Positions 58,512-64,000 of a DNA stretch of 64,000 nt are shown here, one piece after another (position 1 is the stretch's first letter; each line of letters opens with the position of its first letter). This DNA comes from JACVRX01 sp046726315 (GTDB lineage Bacteria; Actinomycetota; Actinomycetes; Jiangellales; Jiangellaceae). The stretch lies in contig JBKPAG010000024.1 in NCBI GenBank assembly GCA_046726315.1, positions 124,001-188,000 of the forward strand, in the 5' to 3' direction. The notes beneath the pieces are model-generated. The model saw nothing but the letters and a program-made list of their open reading frames with translations, was not told where the DNA came from and did no database searches. The position numbers and the translations under genes are program-made.

Positions 58512-61057
58512 GGCGCGATCCGCTGAGTTTGGTTCGCGGCGACCGCATCCGCCGTTTCGGCGACATCGGCTGTGGGCAACGAGACGACCATCGTCAGACC
58601 GCCACCCGGCGTGTCCTCCGCGGCGAGCGTGCCGCCGACAGCTTCCACGAATCCGCGGGCAACAGCGAGCCCAAGCCCGACTCCGTCGCCTGCCGGCGAG
58701 TCGCCGAGGCGCTGGAACGCCTCGAACATTCTGGCCTTGGCATCGTCGGGAACACCGGGCCCGCGGTCGACGACGCGCAGCTCGACCGAATGGCCGAAGT
58801 CCGAAGCACTCACCACCACGGGGACGCCCGGCGGTGCGTATCGCAGCGCGTTCTCGACGACATTGGCGACAACCCGTTCGACCAAGCCTGGATCGGTGTT
58901 CGCTAGCGGCAGTGCCTCGGGCACGTCGATGCGGATCCGGTCCCGCGGAACCCCTTCGGTGGCTCTGGGCACGATCTCGTCCAGGCTGACCGGACGGCTG
59001 AGCGGACGAACAGCGCCGGCCTGCAGCCGGGACAGATCCAGCAGGTTGTCGATCAGTCGCTCGAGTCGGCCGGTCGCGGCGTCGACGGTTGCGAGCAGCT
59101 CGGCCTGGTCTTCAGCACTCCATTTCACGTCGGTCTGGCGGAGGCTGCCGACGGCGGCGCGGATGGATGCGAGCGGAGTACGGAGGTCGTGCGACACGGC
59201 CGCCAGGAGCGCGGTGCGGATGGCATTGCCATGCTCGAGCTGCCGGGCCTCGCCGGCCTGCTGGCGCAACCGCTCACGGTCCAGCACGACGGCCGCTTGA
59301 GCCGCGAACGCCTCCAGCACCCGCCGGTCGTCGGCTGGCAGCACCCGGCCACGCATGGCCAGCGCCAGCGTGGGCGACACCATCACCTCAACGTCCGCGT
59401 CTTCCGGAGTCGCGCACGGAACCGCGCCTGATGCGGCCACCTGCTGCCATGGCGAGTCCTCGTCAGCCCGCTCGAGCAGCGTCGCTGAGGACATGGCGAA
59501 TGTCTCTCGCAGCCGTCCCAAGACAGCGACAACCGTGTTCTGTCCGCGGAGCACGCTGCTGGCCAGGACGCTCAACGTCTCCGACTCGGCCCGGCTGTGC
59601 GCCGCCTGGACCGTCCGCCGAGCGGCGACGTCGACGATCGATGCCACGCCGACAGCGACCAGGACGAAAATCAGGAAGGCCAGCGCGTTCTCCGGGTCGG
59701 CGATCGTCCAGGTGTGCACTGGCGGCGTGAGGTAGTAGTTGAGCAGCAGGCTGCCCAAGACCGCGACGGTCAACGCCGGCCACAGCCCGCCGATCAGCGC
59801 AACGCCGACGGTGAGAGCGAGAAACAGCATGAGGTCCGTCGACAGCCCGTGCTCGCCGACCAGGTTGGTCATGACGATTGTGAGGACGACTGGGCCGAGC
59901 GCTGCGAGCACCCAACCGGTGAGACGGCGACGCCTGCCGAGCGCCTCGACGCGCGGGGGCAGCCGGTCACCGCGACCGGCGGCCTCCTCATGCGTGACGA
60001 CGTGCACGTCGATCGGCCCCGACAATCGCGTGACGGCGGCACCTACCCCCTCGCTGAACAGGGTGTTCCAGCGCGGCCGGCGGCTCACCCCGATGACGAT
60101 CACGGCAGCGTTGACACCTCTGGCGAAGTCCAGAATCGCCTCGGCAATGTCGTCACCGACGACGGTGTGGAACGTGCCGCCCAGGCTCTCGACCAGCTCG
60201 CGCTGATGGGCGAGCGCGGCCGGCGACGCGCCGGCCAGTCCGTCACTGCGCGACACGTGCACGGCGAGCAGCTCGCCGCCGGCACGGCGGCGCACCATTC
60301 GGCCCGCCCTGCGGATCAGGGTCTCGCCTTCCGGTCCACCAGTCAGCGCGACCACGACGCGTTCTCGGGCCGGCCAGCTTGCGGCGATGTGGTGCTGCTC
60401 ACGGTAGGCCTCCAGTGCGTCGTCCACCCGGTCCGCGAGCCAGAGCAGCGCAAGTTCCCGCAGCGCAGTCAGGTTGCCGACCCGGAAGTAGTTCGCCAGC
60501 GCCGCGTCGATCTTCTCCGGCGCATAGACGTTGCCGTGGGCGAGCCGCCTGCGCAGCGCTTCCGCGGTCATGTCGACGAGCTCGATCTGGTTGGCGCGTC
60601 GCACGACCTCGTCGGGCACGGTTTCGTGCTGCTTGACGCCGGTGATCGACTCCGCCACGTCGTTGAGGGACTCCAGGTGCTGAATGTCCACCGTCGAGAT
60701 CACGTCGATGCCAGCCGACAGCAGTTCGTCGATGTCCTGCCAGCGCTTCTCGTTTCGCGAGCCGGGCACGTTGGTGTGGGCAAGCTCGTCGACCAGCGCT
60801 ACCTTCGGGGCGCGGGCCAGGACGGCGTCGAGGTCCATCTCGGTGAACTCGGTGCCGCGGTAGATCATGGTGCGGCGTGCAACGACCTCCATGCCTTCCA
60901 GCAGCTCGGCGGTGTGTATCCGACCGTGGGTCTCGACGAAGCCGACGACGACGTCGGTGCCGCGCTCCTGCCGACGTCGCCCCTCGGAGAGCATGTCGAA
61001 GGTCTTGCCCACACCCGGCGCCGCACCGAGGTAGACGCGGAGCACACCACGTCGCAT
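58508..61057 (-). CDS. kdpD: sensor histidine kinase KdpD
   Basis: This 849-residue protein has the KdpD N-domain with Walker A YLGAAPGVGKTF and LVDELAHTNVPGS, a universal-stress-protein-like domain, four membrane helices (DUF4118, from WVLAALGPVVLTIVMTNLVG), a GAF-like region, the phosphorylation-site histidine in AAVSHDLRTPLASIRAA and the ATP-binding boxes ANVVENALRYAPPG and GVGLGLAVARGFVEAVGG. I chose the ATG at 61057; a GTG at 61075 is also in frame. It appears fully intact although the KdpB and KdpC genes upstream are reduced to fragments. Confidence 0.92.
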   Translation of the reverse strand: MRRGVLRVYLGAAPGVGKTFDMLSEGRRRQERGTDVVVGFVETHGRIHTAELLEGMEVVARRTMIYRGTEFTEMDLDAVLARAPKVALVDELAHTNVPGSRNEKRWQDIDELLSAGIDVISTVDIQHLESLNDVAESITGVKQHETVPDEVVRRANQIELVDMTAEALRRRLAHGNVYAPEKIDAALANYFRVGNLTALRELALLWLADRVDDALEAYREQHHIAASWPARERVVVALTGGPEGETLIRRAGRMVRRRAGGELLAVHVSRSDGLAGASPAALAHQRELVESLGGTFHTVVGDDIAEAILDFARGVNAAVIVIGVSRRPRWNTLFSEGVGAAVTRLSGPIDVHVVTHEEAAGRGDRLPPRVEALGRRRRLTGWVLAALGPVVLTIVMTNLVGEHGLSTDLMLFLALTVGVALIGGLWPALTVAVLGSLLLNYYLTPPVHTWTIADPENALAFLIFVLVAVGVASIVDVAARRTVQAAHSRAESETLSVLASSVLRGQNTVVAVLGRLRETFAMSSATLLERADEDSPWQQVAASGAVPCATPEDADVEVMVSPTLALAMRGRVLPADDRRVLEAFAAQAAVVLDRERLRQQAGEARQLEHGNAIRTALLAAVSHDLRTPLASIRAAVGSLRQTDVKWSAEDQAELLATVDAATGRLERLIDNLLDLSRLQAGAVRPLSRPVSLDEIVPRATEGVPRDRIRIDVPEALPLANTDPGLVERVVANVVENALRYAPPGVPVVVSASDFGHSVELRVVDRGPGVPDDAKARMFEAFQRLGDSPAGDGVGLGLAVARGFVEAVGGTLAAEDTPGGGLTMVVSLPTADVAETADAVAANQTQRIAP

Positions 61058-61117
61058 AAGTCCAGCATGCGCCACTGCCGCAGCAATCGCCTCCGCCAGC
61101 CGCCCCCGGCCCTCTCA

Positions 61118-61157
61118 GAATGACCACGTTCACTATGGCGGATTCACGTGGTCATTC
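61118..61157. repeat. 40-bp palindromic element upstream of kdpD
   Basis: GAATGACCACGT (61118-61129) and ACGTGGTCATTC (61146-61157) are perfect 12-bp inverted copies with a 16-base centre. The ends match those of the 88-bp palindrome at 54053-54140 (AATGACCACG). Its right arm contains the stop codon of the kdpC relic. A lone half-site, ACGTGGTCATTTCC, occurs at about 10075-10088. Confidence 0.8.
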
Positions 61158-61262
61158 CGACAGGCCGTCGAGAGCGAGGTTGAGCTCGAGGACGTTGACT
61201 CTCGGCTCCCAGGAAACCGCAACCCGGCCCGGCGCAAAGCCGTCGACGAGTGCCCCGGACAT
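61152..61262 (-). pseudogene. kdpC: KdpC C-terminal relic
   Basis: About 36 codons remain, reading SGALVDGFAPGRVAVSWEPR then VNVLELNLALDGLSE and a stop. EPRVNVLxLNLALD is the C-terminal signature of KdpC, the small subunit of the potassium-transporting ATPase. Everything upstream of it is missing; the frame runs directly into kdpB-derived DNA. It is in the canonical place, after kdpB and before kdpD. Confidence 0.75.
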
Positions 61263-61620
61263 CGGCTGGCTCCCGCGGGATCAGCGCGATGATGATCAGC
61301 GCGTTGAAGATCACCGCCAACAGGATCGCCGACTGCGGAGTGGCCAGCCGCATGATGTTGATCCAGTCGAGCTGCGAGTACAGGGCCACGAACATCGCCG
61401 GGATGATCGCGAAATACTTTGCGACGTCATTGGCGATCGAAGAGGTCGTCAGCGCGCCCCGGGTGATGAGCAGCTGCGTGCCGATCTCGACGATCTCGAT
61501 CACGAGTCGAGGTCGACCATGTTCCCGGATTCCCCGGCCGCGAAGATGCCCGTTTTTATCGCCACACCGACGTCGGCCTGCGCGAGGGCTGGGGCGTCGT
61601 TGGTGCCGTCGCTGCCAGCA
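61263..61620 (-). pseudogene. kdpB: KdpB relic (C-terminal part, frameshifted)
   Basis: Reverse-strand DNA encodes pieces of the potassium-transporting ATPase B subunit: the P-type hinge SDGTNDAPALAQADVGVAIK, then EAGNMVDLDS-like GESGNMVDLDS, a stop at 61500, and after a frame change IEIVEIGTQLLITRGALTTS and SIANDVAKYFAIIPAMF up to NALIIIALIP. The nucleotide-binding domain, phosphorylation site and most membrane helices are gone. A short reading frame just upstream (start near 61692, PDVILVGLILRSGLVVAVVL) might be a KdpF relic. kdpA is absent, so the locus suffered several deletions. Confidence 0.8.
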
Positions 61621-61851
61621 CATAGTTACGAGGACGACGGCGACAACCAGGCCACTGCGGAGGATCAGACCAACCAAGATCACGTCGGGCATCGGATGGT
61701 CCTGGCGGTGTCGGATGACCCGCACGGGCCAACCTCGATCGACCGCCGACGCGACACGTCACAACCCGGCAACGGTGCGCGGTGGGGGGTTTGTTTTGAC
61801 ACAGGGAGGAAAGAGGATCACCGCGAGATCCCCCTTGGACAAGGAGCAGGC

Positions 61852-62121
61852 ATGACCATCACGGGCATCATCATGGCGATCGTGATCGGCGCGATCATCG
61901 GCGCGTTGGCGCGGCTCGTACTGCCCGGTCGCCAGAACATTGGGATTCTGTTGACCATCATCATCGGCATCGTGGCGGCGCTGCTCGGTACCTGGCTCGC
62001 GCAGCTGGTCGGCGTGGCGACGACGAACGGCATCGACTGGATCGAGATCGTCTTCCAAGTCGGCCTCGCTGCCCTCGCGATCCTGTTGTTCACGGGCGTC
62101 GGGAGCCGACGGCGGGTCTGA
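61852..62121 (+). CDS. GlsB/YeaQ/YmgE-family stress membrane protein
   Basis: This 89-residue protein has three hydrophobic helices with Gly-rich turns (IIMAIVIGAIIGALARLVLP, IGILLTIIIGIVAALLGTWL, QVGLAALAILLFTGVG), the pattern of transglycosylase-associated/GlsB proteins induced by general stress. The ATG at 61852 follows AAGGAG. The role in envelope stress is by family only. Confidence 0.85.
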   Translation: MTITGIIMAIVIGAIIGALARLVLPGRQNIGILLTIIIGIVAALLGTWLAQLVGVATTNGIDWIEIVFQVGLAALAILLFTGVGSRRRV

Positions 62122-62208
62122 CCGCCACTACAAGGCCAGGCGACGGCGAGGGTCGGGTATCGGCCGTCGCCGTACCACGTCCCCCGCAAGCCGCGAAGGA
62201 TCCGCTGG

Positions 62209-63360
62209 ATGAGCGCGAATACCGCCGCACAACTGCGCTTCCGCCGTCTACGGGCACAGCGGCTCACACCAGCCGACGCCGCGCGCAGCCCCGTCGAGGC
62301 CGTGCGTCATCTGATCGGCGTCCAAGCCCAGATTCCGTCGGCCGCATCATTCGCCGTGCGGGTCAGGACTGCCGACGCGCGCGCTGTGGACGTGAATCGT
62401 GGCACTACGCCGGGTGGGCCGCTGGTCCGAACCTGGCTGATGCGTGGGACCCTCCACCTCACCACGGCCGAGGATGTGGACTGGCTACTGGCCGTCCTGG
62501 CGCCGGCCGTGTTGCGGGGAAGCCGTCGTCGGCTTGCCGAGTTGGGCCTGAGCGCCGCAACCATGGCAAGGTCCGCCGATCTGCTGGTGCGGCTGCTCGC
62601 CGACGGGCGAGCGACCCGCTCAGAGCTATTCGCCGGCCTGGCAGGGCAGGGCGTCGATCCGGCCGGCCAGCGGGGTATCCATATGATCAGGCACGCCGCC
62701 CTGCACGGACTGCTCAGCTGCGGACCGGACCAGGGCCGAGAGCAGACCTGGGTCCTTCGCGAGCCGTCCCCGCCGATTGCCGACCGGGAGGAAGCACTGG
62801 CCGACCTGGCCAACCGTTACCGGCGGGGCTACGGCCCGGCCGATGTCCACGACCTCGCAGCGTGGTCGGGTCTCCCGGTCTCCGACGCGCGGCAGGCGTG
62901 GCGGCTTGCGGGTGACGGGTACGACGAACCGGGCCATGGAGGTATCCGGCGACCTACGGTTCGACTGCTGCCCCATTTCGACCCCTTCCTGCTCGGTTAC
63001 GCCGGCCGCGACCATGCGGTCCCCGCCGAACACGCCCGCAAGATCTGGACCGGCGGCGGCTATGTCTTGCCGACGGTGACTGTGGACGGCTGGGCCGTCG
63101 GCACCTGGCGTTCCGAGAACCGCGGCGGGCGGATTGCCGTCACCGTGACGCCGTTCGATCCGCGTCCACTTGTCGAGTCGGTCTCGGCTCGGATCGATGC
63201 CGAGGTCGCCGACATCGGCCGCTTCCTCGACCGCGATGTGTCGTGGTCGGTTGGCGCGGCACGAGGGGGCGAACAGGTCAGCCGGGCAATACGGCCGGCC
63301 AGTGAGCGGCACCCAGATCCCGTGAAATCCTCCGAGCCGCCGAACGGACGGCGTCGATGA
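62209..63360 (+). CDS. winged-helix protein of the AlkZ (HTH_42) family
   Basis: This 383-residue protein matches the HTH_42 family, whose studied members AlkZ/AlkX are DNA glycosylases that unhook interstrand crosslinks and alkylated bases. The catalytic Q-x-Q motif is present as Gln39-Ala-Gln41 (HLIGVQAQIPSAASFAVRVR), and the LVRTWLMRGTLHLTTAEDVD and LLPHFDPFLLGYAGRDHAV segments fit. Whether this copy is a glycosylase or a regulator cannot be decided without tests. The C-terminal 30 residues are low-complexity. Confidence 0.8.
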   Translation: MSANTAAQLRFRRLRAQRLTPADAARSPVEAVRHLIGVQAQIPSAASFAVRVRTADARAVDVNRGTTPGGPLVRTWLMRGTLHLTTAEDVDWLLAVLAPAVLRGSRRRLAELGLSAATMARSADLLVRLLADGRATRSELFAGLAGQGVDPAGQRGIHMIRHAALHGLLSCGPDQGREQTWVLREPSPPIADREEALADLANRYRRGYGPADVHDLAAWSGLPVSDARQAWRLAGDGYDEPGHGGIRRPTVRLLPHFDPFLLGYAGRDHAVPAEHARKIWTGGGYVLPTVTVDGWAVGTWRSENRGGRIAVTVTPFDPRPLVESVSARIDAEVADIGRFLDRDVSWSVGAARGGEQVSRAIRPASERHPDPVKSSEPPNGRRR

Positions 63361-63431
63361 CTGTGTCGTCGACGGGCCTGAGGTTCGCGCCGTGGTCGCT
63401 GCCAGCGAGGTAGTCGAGGACCGGAGTAAGC

Positions 63432-63457
63432 GCTGATGTGACGTAGGTCACATCAGC
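63432..63457. promoter_or_regulatory. 26-bp perfect palindrome with a consensus CRP-type site
   Basis: GCTGATGTGAC (63432-63442) and GTCACATCAGC (63447-63457) are perfect inverted copies around GTAG. The core TGTGACGTAGGTCACA (63437-63452) matches the mycobacterial CRP consensus TGTGANNTNNGTCACA at every fixed position. It lies 41 bases upstream of the partial gene at 63498. Confidence 0.65.
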
Positions 63458-63497
63458 CGAGGCCAATCCGGACCCATCGTGATGCCGAACCCTTCGC

Positions 63498-64000
63498 GTG
63501 GACCAGCGGTCTCCCCTGGCTGGCGGCCCATCCCCATCCTGGCCGCGAGTCATCGCCGACACGATCAAGCTGTCGCGGGAACGACGCCGCCTGCATCGGC
63601 TGGAACATGGCGGCGAGCGGCCGGACTCCCGGCTGTGGATACCCATCGTCTGCGGCCTGGTCGTGCTGGGCGGCGGGCTGCTCGTCAAAGTCGCATTCGG
63701 TACGGCCGATCCCGGGCCCGATGCGGCGCGCAGCCCTTCCCAGTCCAACACGGCCGCGCAACGCATCGGCGATCCGAGCGCGCTGCCGGGTTTGTCATCC
63801 CTGCAACCCAGCCGGGCAACACCCAGCCGGACCGCGTCGGTGGCCCGGGCTGCCGCCGGCGCTGAGATCGCGCGCCGTACCGACATCAACGTCTCCCCTG
63901 CCGCAGCCTCTGTGCTGCGGCAGGGAAAGGTCGACGGCCGGGTGCTCATCGTCCTGGCGTCGCTCGCCTCAGCTGACCTCCTCATCGCCGTCGGATTGGC
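63498..64000 (+). CDS. membrane-anchored hypothetical protein, 5' part (runs off the window)
   Basis: An open frame begins at a GTG at 63498, just after an in-frame stop at 63480, and stays open to the window end (167 codons). It has a short basic N-terminus (DTIKLSRERRRLHRLEHGGE), one membrane helix (LWIPIVCGLVVLGGGLLVKV, about residues 47-66), a Ser/Pro/Thr-rich stretch and a folded-looking part (RRTDINVSPAAASVLRQGKV, DGRVLIVLASLASADLLIAV). Topology would put most of it outside the cell. The ribosome site is weak, so the start is uncertain. I do not recognise the family. Confidence 0.6.
   Translation, partial: MDQRSPLAGGPSPSWPRVIADTIKLSRERRRLHRLEHGGERPDSRLWIPIVCGLVVLGGGLLVKVAFGTADPGPDAARSPSQSNTAAQRIGDPSALPGLSSLQPSRATPSRTASVARAAAGAEIARRTDINVSPAAASVLRQGKVDGRVLIVLASLASADLLIAVGL

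Noticed and set aside
61144..61725. Reverse-strand 193-residue open frame
   Set aside because: Its middle is KdpB sequence and its end a frameshifted KdpC tail; it is decay, not a gene.
63278..63985. Reverse-strand frame opposite the partial membrane-protein gene
   Set aside because: Most is the antisense of the plus-strand gene. A shorter part (GTG near 63450 to 63278) has good codon use, but its start lies in the CRP palindrome and it overlaps the AlkZ-like gene end, so it stays unproven.

Overview
The window is a high-GC (roughly two-thirds G+C) chromosomal segment from an actinobacterium. The evidence is the coding style, with GTG starts and dense 4-bp stop/start overlaps; the dcd gene next to tRNA-Gly; cydABCD; a BTAD-NTPase-WD40 regulator; a three-gene branched-chain 2-oxoacid dehydrogenase operon; and aerobic phenylacetate-type genes. 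I cannot name a genus. There is no phage, plasmid, intact insertion sequence or CRISPR array.

Layout. 0-2 kb: start of dcd (leaving the window), tRNA-Gly(CCC), an SDR and an acetyltransferase. 2.1-8.4 kb: cytochrome bd oxidase operon cydA-cydB-cydD-cydC, followed by an RHH/RelE-type toxin-antitoxin pair. 8.4-10.8 kb: double GNAT protein, CBS-domain protein, HAD hydrolase. 10.8-17.2 kb: a decayed segment with a small exported protein, its frameshifted tandem copy and a 5-kb AfsR-like regulator broken by five frameshifts, marked by repeated palindromic elements. 17.3-21.6 kb: acyl-CoA dehydrogenase, DUF1579-like protein, Pcm-type methyltransferase, glutaminase. 21.5-30.5 kb: an unfamiliar seven-gene coupled operon (M24-fold protein, E1 alpha, E1 beta, amidohydrolase, bicupin, atypical SDR, beta-hydroxyacid dehydrogenase), divergent from an XRE-cupin regulator and a DUF3500 protein. 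30.5-35.7 kb: sugar-type ABC importer, PhyH-type dioxygenase, AraC regulator. 35.7-42.3 kb: paaN, a PLP decarboxylase, paaH, paaI and a thiolase. 42.4-46.2 kb: bkd E1 alpha, E1 beta and E2. 46.5-53.3 kb: EamA transporter, XRE-TPR regulator with a divergent 45-residue exported peptide, HisC-like aminotransferase, EamA remnant, holin-like membrane protein, low-molecular-weight tyrosine phosphatase and fructosamine kinase-like protein. 53.3-57.8 kb: VOC protein, GMC oxidoreductase, lipoprotein, pirin. 57.8-61.7 kb: kdpE and kdpD intact, with only relics of kdpB and kdpC upstream. 61.8-64 kb: small stress membrane protein, AlkZ-like protein, and the start of a membrane-anchored protein behind a perfect CRP-type palindrome.

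The catabolic genes fit together. The importer and the seven-gene operon look like uptake and breakdown of an unknown small substrate. The acyl-CoA dehydrogenase, Paa-type enzymes and Bkd complex feed acyl-CoA intermediates to central metabolism, and cytochrome bd gives a high-affinity terminal oxidase. The most unusual items are the regulator/peptide pair near 49 kb, the coupled operon at 21.5-28.7 kb, the gutted kdp locus, the multiply frameshifted regulator, and several long intergenic palindromes.
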